This document shows positions 16,693-24,996 of a stretch of DNA of 64,000 nt, piece after piece. The number at the start of each line of letters is the position of its first letter. Positions within the stretch are counted from its first letter, which is position 1. The translations under genes and the position numbers were made by a program. The notes under the pieces are model-generated. The model was not told the origin of the DNA. It worked only from the letters and a program-made list of their open reading frames with translations, and did no database searches. Origin of the DNA: Bradyrhizobium iriomotense (GTDB lineage Bacteria; Pseudomonadota; Alphaproteobacteria; Rhizobiales; Xanthobacteraceae); NCBI RefSeq assembly GCF_018130765.1, contig NZ_JAFCJZ010000003.1, forward strand, positions 434,001 to 498,000, read 5' to 3'.

Positions 16693-17838
16693 ATGCAGTT
16701 CGCTCTGAACGAGGATCAGATCGCGGTTCGCGACATGGCGTTGGCGTTTGCGGCGGAGAAGATCGCGCCGCACGCGCTGCGCTGGGACGAGGAAAAGCAT
16801 TTTCCCGTCGATGTCATGCGCGAGGCCGCCACGCTTGGCATGGGCGGTATCTACATAAGCGAGGATGTCGGCGGCTCCGCCATGACGCGGTTCGACGCGG
16901 CGCTGATCTTCGAGGCACTGGCGACGGGCTGCCCGACCACCTCGGCCTTCATCTCCATCCATAACATGGCGAGCTGGATGATCGATGCCTTCGGCAGCGA
17001 CACCCAGCGCCAGCAATGGCTGCCGAAGCTCTGCACCATGGAGCTGATCGCGAGCTACTGCCTGACCGAGCCGGGCGCCGGCTCGGATGCGGCAGCGCTC
17101 CGCACCCGCGCGGTGCGTGACGGCGACCATTACGTCCTCAACGGCCAGAAGCAGTTCATCTCCGGCGCCGGCGGTACCGATCTTTTGGTCGCGATGGTGC
17201 GGACCGGCGGCGACGGCCCCGGCGGCATCTCGACCCTTGTCATCGACGGCAAGACGCCCGGCGTCTCCTTCGGCGCCAATGAGCGCAAGATGGGCTGGAA
17301 CGCGCAGCCGACCCGCGCAGTCATGTTCGAGAACGCCCGCGTGCCCGTGGCCAATCGCCTGAGCGAGGAGGGCACAGGCTTCAAGATCGCGATGGCCGGT
17401 CTCGACGGCGGCCGCCTCAATATTACGGCATGTTCGCTCGGCGGTGCGCAGACCGCGCTCGATAAGGCGCGCGCCTATATGAAGGAGCGCAAGGCGTTCG
17501 GGAAACGCCTCGACGAATTCCAGGCGCTGCAATTCAAACTCGCTGACATGGCGATCGAGCTGGAAGCCGCGCGTACCTTTTTGTGGCGCGCCGCCGCCGC
17601 GCTGGACCGCAAGGACCCCGACGCCACCATGCTCTGCGCGATGGCCAAGCGCTTCGGCACCGATGTCGGCTTCGAGGTCGCCAACCATGCCCTCCAACTC
17701 CACGGCGGCTACGGCTACCTCAGCGAATATGGCATCGAGAAGATCGTGCGCGATCTGCGCGTGCACCAGATCCTCGAAGGCACCAATGAAATCATGCGGC
17801 TCATCGTGGCGCGCAAATTGATCGAGGGCGCGCGATGA
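16693..17838 (+). CDS. Isobutyryl-CoA dehydrogenase-like acyl-CoA dehydrogenase
   Basis: The 381-residue flavoprotein has the acyl-CoA dehydrogenase signatures YCLTEPGAGSDAAALRT and QFISGAGG, and the C-terminal LHGGYGYLSEYGIEKIVRD followed by QILEGTNEIMR, where the glutamate is the expected catalytic base. It introduces the double bond in isobutyryl-CoA to give methacrylyl-CoA; related short branched-chain substrates are possible. Start ATG at 16693 stands 6 bases after GAGGAG. It overlaps the next gene by 4 bp and sits between mmsA and mmsB, as in valine operons. Confidence 0.92.
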   Translation: MQFALNEDQIAVRDMALAFAAEKIAPHALRWDEEKHFPVDVMREAATLGMGGIYISEDVGGSAMTRFDAALIFEALATGCPTTSAFISIHNMASWMIDAFGSDTQRQQWLPKLCTMELIASYCLTEPGAGSDAAALRTRAVRDGDHYVLNGQKQFISGAGGTDLLVAMVRTGGDGPGGISTLVIDGKTPGVSFGANERKMGWNAQPTRAVMFENARVPVANRLSEEGTGFKIAMAGLDGGRLNITACSLGGAQTALDKARAYMKERKAFGKRLDEFQALQFKLADMAIELEAARTFLWRAAAALDRKDPDATMLCAMAKRFGTDVGFEVANHALQLHGGYGYLSEYGIEKIVRDLRVHQILEGTNEIMRLIVARKLIEGAR

Positions 17839-18902
17839 CGGCAGTGGAAGAGGGCGATCTCGTCGCCCGTGTCGAGGGCGCGGCCGGTGTGATCCGCCTC
17901 AACCGTCCCAGGGCCATCAACGCTGTGACGCTGGAGATGTTTCGCGACGTCGAAAAGGCGCTCGACCGTTTCGAGGCCGATCCTGAAGTCGCCGTGATCC
18001 TGCTGGAGGGCGCCGGCGAGCGCGGCCTGTGTGCCGGCGGCGACATCCGCACGCTCTGGGAAAGCTCGAAGGTCAACGGCGACCTCGGCAAGATCCTGTG
18101 GCGCGAGGAATACATCCTCAACGCCCGGATCAAGAAGTTTCCGAAGCCCTATGTCGCCTTCATGGACGGCATCGTAATGGGCGGCGGCGTCGGGCTCTCC
18201 GCGCATGCCAGCCACCGCGTGGTTACGGATCGCACCAAGCTTGCGATGCCCGAGGTCGGGCTCGGCTTCTTCCCCGACGTCGGCGGCACCTATCTGTTGT
18301 CGCATTCGCCGGGCGAGATCGGCACTTATTTCGGGCTCACCGGCCAGACCATGAACGGCCCGGACGCGATCCACGCGAAGTTTGCGGACTGGGTGGTGCC
18401 GGCAGCGAAACTCCCGGAGCTGCGCGAGGCGCTGACGAAGGTCCGTTCCGGTACGACCGCCGCCGAGGTCGGCAAGCTCATAGATGGCTTTGCAACCGGC
18501 GAGACCGCAGGGCCGGTCGCGGCGAAGGAGCCGGCGATCGATGCGCTGTTCGGCTTCGCCCGCATGGAGGACATCGTCGCGGCGCTGAAGCGCGACGGCT
18601 CCGACTTCGCCCTGGCGACGCTGAAGACGCTCAACGAGAAATCGCCGCGTGGCATGGTGGTTACGCTAAAACTGCTGCGGCTCGCGCGCAAATCGTCGAG
18701 CCTGGAAGAGTGCCTGGTGCGCGAATATCGCGCCGCGCTGGAAGTCTTCCGCAGCGACGATTTCCGCGAAGGCGTGCGCGCCGCCGTGATCGACAAGGAC
18801 CGCAACCCGACCTGGTCGCCGCCGCGGATCGAGGATGTGACGCCGGACATGCTAGCGCCGTATCTCGCCGAGATCGGCGCCGACGAGCTCAAGTTCAACT
18901 AA
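17835..18902 (+). CDS. 3-hydroxyisobutyryl-CoA hydrolase (crotonase family)
   Basis: The 355-residue protein matches the HIBCH branch of crotonases. GERGLCAGGDIRTLWE forms the first oxyanion loop, MDGIVMGGGVGLSAHA the second, and MPEVGLGFFPDVGGTYLLS carries the family-specific catalytic region. The length (about 350) and the C-terminal extension separate it from plain enoyl-CoA hydratases of about 260 residues. It releases free 3-hydroxyisobutyrate from its CoA ester, the unusual deacylation in valine degradation. It overlaps the dehydrogenase gene (ATGA) and is followed by mmsB 25 bp later. Confidence 0.92.
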   Translation: MTAVEEGDLVARVEGAAGVIRLNRPRAINAVTLEMFRDVEKALDRFEADPEVAVILLEGAGERGLCAGGDIRTLWESSKVNGDLGKILWREEYILNARIKKFPKPYVAFMDGIVMGGGVGLSAHASHRVVTDRTKLAMPEVGLGFFPDVGGTYLLSHSPGEIGTYFGLTGQTMNGPDAIHAKFADWVVPAAKLPELREALTKVRSGTTAAEVGKLIDGFATGETAGPVAAKEPAIDALFGFARMEDIVAALKRDGSDFALATLKTLNEKSPRGMVVTLKLLRLARKSSSLEECLVREYRAALEVFRSDDFREGVRAAVIDKDRNPTWSPPRIEDVTPDMLAPYLAEIGADELKFN

Positions 18903-18927
18903 TCAACGCTCAAGCGGAGGAACGACA

Positions 18928-19815
18928 ATGGCCACGATCGCATTCATTGGTCTGGGCAACATGGGCGGCCCGATGGCCGCTAACCTGGTTAAGGCCGGCC
19001 ACAAGGTGGTGGCGTTCGACCTCGTCGAGGCCTCGCGCAACCAGGCCAAGGCCGATGGCGCCGGCATCGCCGACAGCGCCGCGGGCGCTGTGAAGGGCGC
19101 CGATGTCGTCGTCACCATGCTGCCGGCCGGCAAGCATGTGCTCGGCGTCTGGAACGAGGTTGTGCCCGCCATGGCCAAGGGCACGCTGATTATCGATAGC
19201 TCTACCATCGACGTCGAAAGTGCGCGCCAGGCGCATGCGCTCGCCGCCAAGAACGGCGTGCTTTCGGTCGACGCGCCGGTCTCCGGCGGTACCGGCGGCG
19301 CCAAGGGCGCAACGCTCACCTTCATGTGCGGCGGTGACGACAAGGCATTTGCGGCGGCAAAGCCCGTGCTCGAAAATATGGGCAAGAGGATCGTGCATTG
19401 CGGCGGCGCTGGCGCGGGGCAGGCGGCCAAGATCTGCAACAACATGATCCTCGGCATTTCCATGATCGCGGTGAGCGAAGCCTTCGCGCTTGGCGAGAAA
19501 CTAGGGCTCTCGCACCAGGCGCTGTTCGACGTCGCCTCGACCTCGTCGGGCCAGTGCTGGTCGCTGACGACCTATTGCCCGGTTCCCGGCCCGGTGCCGA
19601 CCTCGCCCGCCAACAACGACTACAAGCCGGGCTTTGCCTCAGCGCTGATGGTGAAGGACCTGACCCTGGCGCAGGATGCGGCGAAGGCCGCGGGGGCGGC
19701 CACGCCGCTCGGCCAGCATGCGCAGGAAATTTACCAGGCCTTCGACGCAGCCGGCCAAGGCGGGGTGGATTTTTCCGGAATTATCAAGCACGTTCGCGGC
19801 CTCGCTGGAAAATAG
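18928..19815 (+). CDS. mmsB: 3-hydroxyisobutyrate dehydrogenase
   Basis: The 295-residue beta-hydroxyacid dehydrogenase starts with the dinucleotide fold ATIAFIGLGNMGGPMAANL. Substrate-site motif DAPVSGGTGGAKGATLTF follows near residue 119, and the catalytic lysine is K168 in QAAKICNNM. The C-terminal helical domain includes GQCWSLTTYCPVPGPVPTSPA, characteristic of true 3-hydroxyisobutyrate dehydrogenases. It oxidises 3-hydroxyisobutyrate to methylmalonate semialdehyde, the substrate of MmsA. CGGAGGAACGACA provides the ribosome-binding site. Confidence 0.95.
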   Translation: MATIAFIGLGNMGGPMAANLVKAGHKVVAFDLVEASRNQAKADGAGIADSAAGAVKGADVVVTMLPAGKHVLGVWNEVVPAMAKGTLIIDSSTIDVESARQAHALAAKNGVLSVDAPVSGGTGGAKGATLTFMCGGDDKAFAAAKPVLENMGKRIVHCGGAGAGQAAKICNNMILGISMIAVSEAFALGEKLGLSHQALFDVASTSSGQCWSLTTYCPVPGPVPTSPANNDYKPGFASALMVKDLTLAQDAAKAAGAATPLGQHAQEIYQAFDAAGQGGVDFSGIIKHVRGLAGK

Positions 19816-19827
19816 CGAGGCTTCGCC

Positions 19828-19918
19828 CGTAGCCCGGATGGAGCGAAGCGAAATTCGGGACGGTTCCTTCGCGTTGCGCAAGCGGCCCCGGATTGCGCTT
19901 CGCTCCATCCGGGCTACG
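19828..19918. repeat. Palindromic intergenic repeat, CGTAGCCCGGATGGAGC family
   Basis: CGTAGCCCGGATGGAGCGAA and its inverse TTCGCTCCATCCGGGCTACG form a 20-bp perfect stem around a less ordered centre, just after mmsB and 29 bp before the acyl-CoA synthetase gene. It may end or shape the mmsB transcript. Confidence 0.88.
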
Positions 19919-19947
19919 CTCGAAGGTCAATTCGACGGGCCCGGACC

Positions 19948-21663
19948 ATGACCACATTTCAGGAAGCGCGCGCGTTTCTGCTTCATAACCGTACCGACTA
20001 CGAGACCGCGGTCAAAGGCTTCCGCTGGCCCGATCCGGTTCCCTTCAACTGGGCGCTCGATTGGTTCGACGAGCTCGCGAAGGATGCCGAAGCTAAGGAC
20101 CGGCCCGCGCTCTGGATCGTCGATGCCGCGCAGGATCGGCAGACAAAACTGTCCTTTGCGGCGCTGTCGCGCCGCTCCAACCAGGTCGCGAACTTCCTCC
20201 GCGCGCAGGGCCTGAGGCGCGGCGATCATCTTCTGCTGCTGCTCGGCAATGTGGTCCCGCTGTGGGAGACGATGCTCGCCGCAATGAAGCTCGGCGTGGT
20301 CGTGATTCCCGCGACGACGTTGCTCACCGCCGACGAGCTGCGTGACCGGCTTGATCGCGGCAAGGCGAGAGCGGTCGTCGCCGCACAGGATCAGGTCGCA
20401 AAATTCGCAAGCCTCGGTGCGGAGAATGTCGTTCGCATCGTCGTCGGTGCGGCTTCGGATGGCTGGCTCGCCTATGACGAAGCGGCAAAGGCGCCCGAAA
20501 GCTTCACGCCCGACGGCCCGACCAATGCCGACGACCCGATGCTGCTCTATTTTACCTCGGGCACCACGGCAAAACCAAAGCTGGTGCGGCACAGCCAGCG
20601 CAGCTATCCCGTCGGCCATCTCTCGACGATGTACTGGATCGGGCTGAAGCCCGGCGACGTCCATCTCAATATCTCTTCGCCCGGCTGGGCCAAGCATGCC
20701 TGGAGCTGCTTCTTCGCGCCGTGGAATGCCGGCGCGACCGTGTTCGTGGTCAACCAGCCGCGCTTCGATGCCAAGGCGCTGCTCTCCACCGTCGGCCGCT
20801 GCGGCGTCACCACGCTGTGCGCGCCGCCGACGGTGTGGCGGCTGTTCATCCAGGAGAACCTCGCCTCGTTCAAGGTGAACTTGCGCGAGGTCTGCGGCGC
20901 CGGCGAGCCGCTCAATCCTGAGGTGATCGACCAGGTGCAGGCCGCCTGGGGTCTCACCATCCGCGACGGCTACGGCCAGACCGAGACGGCGGCACTCGCC
21001 GGCAACTCGCCGGGCCAGCCCATCAAGATCGGTTCGATGGGCCGGCCGCTGCCGGGCTATCGCGTGCAGATCAGTGATGCCGATGGCAATCCCGCGAGGG
21101 AGGGCGAGGTGACGCTGGTGCTGGGTGATGACCGTCCCGCCGGCCTGATGCAGGGCTATCAGGGCGACGACGGCAAACTCGCAGGCGCCGAAGGCGCGCT
21201 CTATCGTAGCGGCGACGTCGTGTTCGAAGACGCGGACGGCTATCTCACCTTCGTCGGCCGCTCCGACGACGTGTTCAAATCCTCCGACTACCGCATCAGC
21301 CCGTTCGAGCTGGAGAGCGTGCTGCTCGAGCATGAGCTGGTCGCGGAAGCCGCGGTGGTGCCGAGCCCCGATCCGATCAGGCTTGCGATCCCCAAGGCCT
21401 TCGTGCTGCTGACCTCGGGCGCAGAGCGGACCCCGGAAACGGCACTCTCCATCTTCCAACACCTGCACACGCGCCTGGCGCCGTTCAAGCGCATCCGCCG
21501 CCTCGAAATCGTGACCGAGCTGCCGAAGACCATCTCTGGCAAAATCCGCCGCGTGCAGCTACGACGGCTCGAACGCGACGATGATCGCAATGATCCGCTG
21601 CGCGGCCGGGAATTCCGTGAGGAGGATTTTACGGAATTGCCGAAAACACGGAGCGAGACTTAA
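19948..21663 (+). CDS. AMP-dependent acyl-CoA synthetase
   Basis: The 571-residue adenylate-forming enzyme has the phosphate loop YFTSGTTAKPKLVRHS near residue 196, GYGQTETA near 345, the hinge YLTFVGRSDDVFKSSDYRI and the C-terminal catalytic lysine in KTISGKIRR. The architecture and length resemble acetyl-, propionyl- and medium-chain acyl-CoA ligases (AcsM-like). It activates a carboxylic acid with ATP and CoA. It is followed by MaoC and SDR genes on the same strand, so it may feed a short beta-oxidation-like route, although repeats separate the genes. Confidence 0.9.
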   Translation: MTTFQEARAFLLHNRTDYETAVKGFRWPDPVPFNWALDWFDELAKDAEAKDRPALWIVDAAQDRQTKLSFAALSRRSNQVANFLRAQGLRRGDHLLLLLGNVVPLWETMLAAMKLGVVVIPATTLLTADELRDRLDRGKARAVVAAQDQVAKFASLGAENVVRIVVGAASDGWLAYDEAAKAPESFTPDGPTNADDPMLLYFTSGTTAKPKLVRHSQRSYPVGHLSTMYWIGLKPGDVHLNISSPGWAKHAWSCFFAPWNAGATVFVVNQPRFDAKALLSTVGRCGVTTLCAPPTVWRLFIQENLASFKVNLREVCGAGEPLNPEVIDQVQAAWGLTIRDGYGQTETAALAGNSPGQPIKIGSMGRPLPGYRVQISDADGNPAREGEVTLVLGDDRPAGLMQGYQGDDGKLAGAEGALYRSGDVVFEDADGYLTFVGRSDDVFKSSDYRISPFELESVLLEHELVAEAAVVPSPDPIRLAIPKAFVLLTSGAERTPETALSIFQHLHTRLAPFKRIRRLEIVTELPKTISGKIRRVQLRRLERDDDRNDPLRGREFREEDFTELPKTRSET

Positions 21664-21672
21664 GTGGTGCTT

Positions 21673-21775
21673 GTCATTCCGGGGCGATGCGTAGCATCGA
21701 GCCCGGAATCCATTTGGCCGCAGAGTCTGTTGTGGAATGGATTCCGGGCTCGCGCTTCGCGCGCCCCGGAATGAC
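21673..21775. repeat. Palindromic repeat, GTCATTCCGGGGCG family (copy 1)
   Basis: GTCATTCCGGGGCG at the left is mirrored by CGCCCCGGAATGAC at the right, with inner arms GAGCCCGGAATCCAT and ATGGATTCCGGGCTC. It is the first of five copies in the window, between the acyl-CoA synthetase and MaoC genes. Confidence 0.9.
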
Positions 21776-21792
21776 AGTGGTTGGAGCTAGTA

Positions 21793-22272
21793 ATGAACGA
21801 AGTCTGGAAGAAGCCGCCGATTACGCTCGAGGCCTATCAGGCCATGGTCGGCAAGGAGATCGGCGTGTCCTCATGGCACCTGATCGATCAGCCCCGCATC
21901 GACACCTATGCCGACGTGATCGAGGATCACCAGTTCATCCACGTCGATCCGGAACGCGCGAAGAAGGAAACCGCCTTCGGCACCACCATCGCGCACGGTT
22001 TTCTCACGATGTCGCTGCTGTCGATCATGTCCTATGAGGTGATGCCTGTGATCGCGGGCACCACGATGGGCGTGAACTACGGCTTCGACAAGCTGCGCTT
22101 CATCTCGCCGGTGCGTTCTGGAAAACGCGTCCGCGGCCGCTTCGTGCTGGCGGAAGCCAAGCTGCGCAAGCCCAACGAGCTGCAATCCCGCACCAACGTC
22201 ACGGTGGAGATTGAAGGCGAGGACAAGCCCGCACTGGTCGCCGACTGGCTCGGCCTGATCTATTTCGCGTAA
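21793..22272 (+). CDS. MaoC family (R)-enoyl-CoA hydratase
   Basis: The 159-residue single hotdog protein has the hydratase motif DHQFIHVDPERAK...TIAHGFLTMSLL, with the Asp and His that activate water in (R)-specific enoyl-CoA hydratases. Start ATG at 21793 is preferred over an upstream TTG within the same frame. It adds water to a trans-2-enoyl-CoA to yield the (3R)-hydroxyacyl-CoA, which suits the downstream HSD17B4-like SDR. Palindromic repeats flank it on both sides. Confidence 0.9.
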   Translation: MNEVWKKPPITLEAYQAMVGKEIGVSSWHLIDQPRIDTYADVIEDHQFIHVDPERAKKETAFGTTIAHGFLTMSLLSIMSYEVMPVIAGTTMGVNYGFDKLRFISPVRSGKRVRGRFVLAEAKLRKPNELQSRTNVTVEIEGEDKPALVADWLGLIYFA

Positions 22273-22343
22273 ACGCCGCCCGTCATGGACGGGCTTGACC
22301 CGGCCATCCATCGCTGCTCAAAAGCTGACGAATTCTCGAGGTT

Positions 22344-22532
22344 CTCACCCTCTCCCCTTGTGGGAGAGGGTGGCTTCGCGAAGCGAAGCCGGGTGAGGGG
22401 TCTCTCTCCACGAACTCGGCTGCCGCGAGATACCCCTCATCCGGCGCCGTAGCCGACGCTACGCGTCGGCGTCCATTTTAGGTACGGCGGCCGTAGGCCG
22501 CCTATGCCACCTTCTCCCACAAGGGGAGAAGG
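22344..22532. repeat. Long palindromic repeat, CTCTCCCCTTGTGGGAG family
   Basis: CTCTCCCCTTGTGGGAGAG on the left is mirrored by CTTCTCCCACAAGGGGAGAAG on the right; the centre holds further GC-rich inverted pieces (GCGGCCGTAGGCCGC). Together with a partial motif GTCATGGACGGGCTTGACCC at 22283-22302, it fills the 283-bp gap between the MaoC and SDR genes. No gene is seen in it. Confidence 0.8.
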
Positions 22533-22555
22533 AAGAAGAAGCAGGAATTATACTC

Positions 22556-23473
22556 ATGGCAATCAGGTTCGACGGACGCGTCGCCATCGTTACCGGCGCA
22601 GGCAATGGTCTCGGACGCGCGCATGCGTTGGGGCTGGCGAGCCGCGGCGCCAAGGTCGTGGTCAACGATTTCGGCGGCGCGCGTGACGGCACCGGTGGTT
22701 CGCTGTCGCCGGCGGAAGCCGTGGTCGAGGAGATCCGCAAGGCCGGCGGCACCGCGATGGCCGACGGCGCGGACGTCTCCAATTTCGAGCAGGTCACCGC
22801 CATGGTCGAGCGCGCCACCAGGGAGTGGGGCAGTGTGGACCTCTTGTGCGCCAATGCCGGCATTCTGCGCGACAAATCGTTCGGCAAGATGGAAGCCGCC
22901 GATTTCCAGAAGGTGCTCGACGTGCATCTCGTCGGCACCTTCTATTGCTGCAAGGCGGCCTGGGCCGGCATGCGCGACCGCAACTACGGCCGCATCGTGC
23001 TGACGACGTCGTCCTCCGGCCTCTACGGCAATTTCGGCCAGGCCAATTACGGCGCGGCGAAATCGGGCATGGTCGGCCTGATGAACGTGCTCGCCGAGGA
23101 AGGCCGCAAGACCAACATCCGCGTCAACATCATCTCGCCGACGGCCGCCACCCGCATGACCGAAGAGCTGCTGCCGCCGCAGGCGCTGCAACTGATGAAG
23201 CCGAACGCGATCACGCCGGCGGTCGAGTACATGCTCAGCGAGGACGCACCGACCCGCACCATCATGGGCGCCGGCGCCGGCTCGTTTGCGGTGATCAAGA
23301 TCGTGGAGAGCGAAGGCATCAACCTGCCGGAGTCCGAATGGACGCCCGACGCGATCGCCGCCCACTTCGCCGAAATCGGCGACATGTCCAAGGCGAAGGC
23401 GCTGCAGGGTGCCTTCGAGCAGACGCAGAAGTATGTGGCGCAGGCCGCAGCGCGGGCGGGGATCAAGCTCTGA
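22556..23473 (+). CDS. Short-chain dehydrogenase (HSD17B4-like 3-hydroxyacyl-CoA dehydrogenase)
   Basis: The 305-residue SDR has TGAGNGLGRAHALGLASRGA for NAD binding, VVNDFGGARDGTGGS, NAG, a serine in TTSSSGLYG, and the active-site YGAAKSG near residue 164. The NDFGG segment and length place it beside the dehydrogenase part of peroxisomal multifunctional enzyme type 2, which oxidises (3R)-hydroxyacyl-CoA. With the adjacent MaoC hydratase it would form a bacterial two-gene equivalent of that enzyme. Start ATG at 22556 follows GAAGAAGCAGGAA. Confidence 0.9.
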   Translation: MAIRFDGRVAIVTGAGNGLGRAHALGLASRGAKVVVNDFGGARDGTGGSLSPAEAVVEEIRKAGGTAMADGADVSNFEQVTAMVERATREWGSVDLLCANAGILRDKSFGKMEAADFQKVLDVHLVGTFYCCKAAWAGMRDRNYGRIVLTTSSSGLYGNFGQANYGAAKSGMVGLMNVLAEEGRKTNIRVNIISPTAATRMTEELLPPQALQLMKPNAITPAVEYMLSEDAPTRTIMGAGAGSFAVIKIVESEGINLPESEWTPDAIAAHFAEIGDMSKAKALQGAFEQTQKYVAQAAARAGIKL

Positions 23474-23479
23474 GTTGTT

Positions 23480-23585
23480 GTCATTCCGGGGCGCGCGTAG
23501 CGCGAACCCGGAATCCATCGTGCTACAGAATCCGCCGCCCAATGGATTCCGGGCTCGCGCCCAAGCGGGCGCGCCCCGGAATGAC
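23480..23585. repeat. Palindromic repeat, GTCATTCCGGGGCG family (copy 2)
   Basis: The same outer arms as the copy at 21673 occur here (GTCATTCCGGGGCGCGC and GCGCGCCCCGGAATGAC). Inner arms are CCCGGAATCCAT and ATGGATTCCGGG. It begins 6 bp after the SDR stop codon. Confidence 0.92.
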
Positions 23586-23623
23586 GCTGTTTTCGGCGCG
23601 AGAATCTGGCCTAAACTCTCGCC

Positions 23624-24865
23624 ATGACCACAATCGACAACCACATCGCCGTCATCGGTGCCGGTCCCGCCGGGCTGATGGCAGCGGAGGTGCTGGCGCA
23701 AGGCGGTGCCGGTGTCACCGTCTATGACGCCATGCCATCCGCGGGCCGCAAACTCCTGATGGCCGGTCGCGGCGGGCTCAACCTCACCCACAGCGAACCG
23801 CTGCCGGATTTCCTCACCCGCTACCGTGAGGCGATGCCGCATTTGCGCGCCGCGGTCGAAGCGTTTCCGCCCGACGCGCTGCGCGACTGGAGTGCGGCGC
23901 TTGGGCAGTTGACGTTCGTCGGCAGCAGCGGGCGGGTGTTTCCAAAAACGTTCAAGGCCTCGCCATTGCTCCGCGCCTGGTTGCGGCGGCTGGATGCGAC
24001 CGGCGTGCAATTCGCATTTCGGCATCGCTGGACCGGATGGGACGAGCAGGGGCGGCTGCTGTTTCAAACACCTGATGGCGCATCGGCCGTAGTCGCTCGC
24101 GCCACCGTGCTCGCGCTCGGCGGCGCAAGCTGGCCACGTCTGGGCTCGGACGGCGGCTGGGTCGACATCCTCGCGGCAAAAGGCATTGCCATCTCAAAGC
24201 TGCGGCCGGCCAATTCCGGCTTCACGGTCGCATGGTCCGATGTGTTCCGCGACCGTTTCGAAGGCCAGCCGCTCAAGGGCGTGGCGCTGACGATCGGCGC
24301 GCACACGGTGCGCGGCGAAGCGGTCATCACTCGCGGCGGCATTGAAGGCGGCGCGATCTATGCGCTGTCGGCCGAGCTGCGCGAGGCGGTGCTGGGGATC
24401 GGACAGGCGCGGCTGACGATCGCCTTGCGGCCCGACCTCGATGCCGCGGCTCTGACCACGCGCTTATCAGGCACCCGCGGCAAGCAATCGCTGGCCAACT
24501 TCCTGCGCAAGGCAGCGCAACTGTCGCCGGTTGGAATCGGCCTGATGCAGGAAGCCGCTATCGCATCCGGCCGGCCGCTGGCGGCGTTCTCGCCGGCCGA
24601 GCTTGCTCAGCTGATCAATGCAGTTCCGGTTCAGCTCAGGGGTGTCGCGCCGATCGACCGCGCGATCTCGACAGCGGGTGGAATAACGTTCGACGAGCTC
24701 GACGAGCACTTCATGCTGCGCAAGCTGCCGGGCGTGTTTGTGGCCGGCGAAATGCTGGACTGGGAGGCGCCGACCGGGGGCTATCTGCTCCAGGCGTCGT
24801 TCGCGACCGGCGCTGCGGCGGGCAGGGGCGCGCTGGGGTGGTTCGCCCAATCGCAGAAATCGTAG
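23624..24865 (+). CDS. BaiN/HI0933-type FAD flavoprotein (TIGR03862-like)
   Basis: The 413-residue protein starts IAVIGAGPAGLMAAEVLAQGG, an FAD-binding Rossmann motif, followed by AGRKLLMAGRGGLNLTHSE, the hallmark of the HI0933/BaiN family. The C-terminal GVFVAGEMLDWEAPTGGYLL binds FAD again. Close relatives are annotated as NAD(P)/FAD-dependent oxidoreductases of unknown substrate, so only the cofactor is certain. The stop codon TAG lies inside a palindromic repeat (GTAGGGTGGG), so the native C-terminus may have been altered by repeat insertion. Confidence 0.88.
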   Translation: MTTIDNHIAVIGAGPAGLMAAEVLAQGGAGVTVYDAMPSAGRKLLMAGRGGLNLTHSEPLPDFLTRYREAMPHLRAAVEAFPPDALRDWSAALGQLTFVGSSGRVFPKTFKASPLLRAWLRRLDATGVQFAFRHRWTGWDEQGRLLFQTPDGASAVVARATVLALGGASWPRLGSDGGWVDILAAKGIAISKLRPANSGFTVAWSDVFRDRFEGQPLKGVALTIGAHTVRGEAVITRGGIEGGAIYALSAELREAVLGIGQARLTIALRPDLDAAALTTRLSGTRGKQSLANFLRKAAQLSPVGIGLMQEAAIASGRPLAAFSPAELAQLINAVPVQLRGVAPIDRAISTAGGITFDELDEHFMLRKLPGVFVAGEMLDWEAPTGGYLLQASFATGAAAGRGALGWFAQSQKS

Positions 24866-24953
24866 GGTGGGCAAAGGCGCGAAGTGCCGTGCCCACCACC
24901 TTTCGCAGTTATCACGAGAAGTCCTGGGCACGCTTCGCTTTGCCCACCCCACG
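24861..24953. repeat. Palindromic repeat, GTAGGGTGGG family (second copy)
   Basis: CGTAGGGTGGGCAAAG at the left is mirrored by CTTTGCCCACCCCACG at the right, with inner GCCGTGCCCACC / GGGCACGC pieces. The element overlaps the last codons of the flavoprotein gene and provides its TAG stop. Its relative is at 13965-14054. Confidence 0.85.
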
Positions 24954-24996
24954 GCAGTTTGCCGCTCGAAGGATGCGCGGGCGCTCCCGCAGCGCC

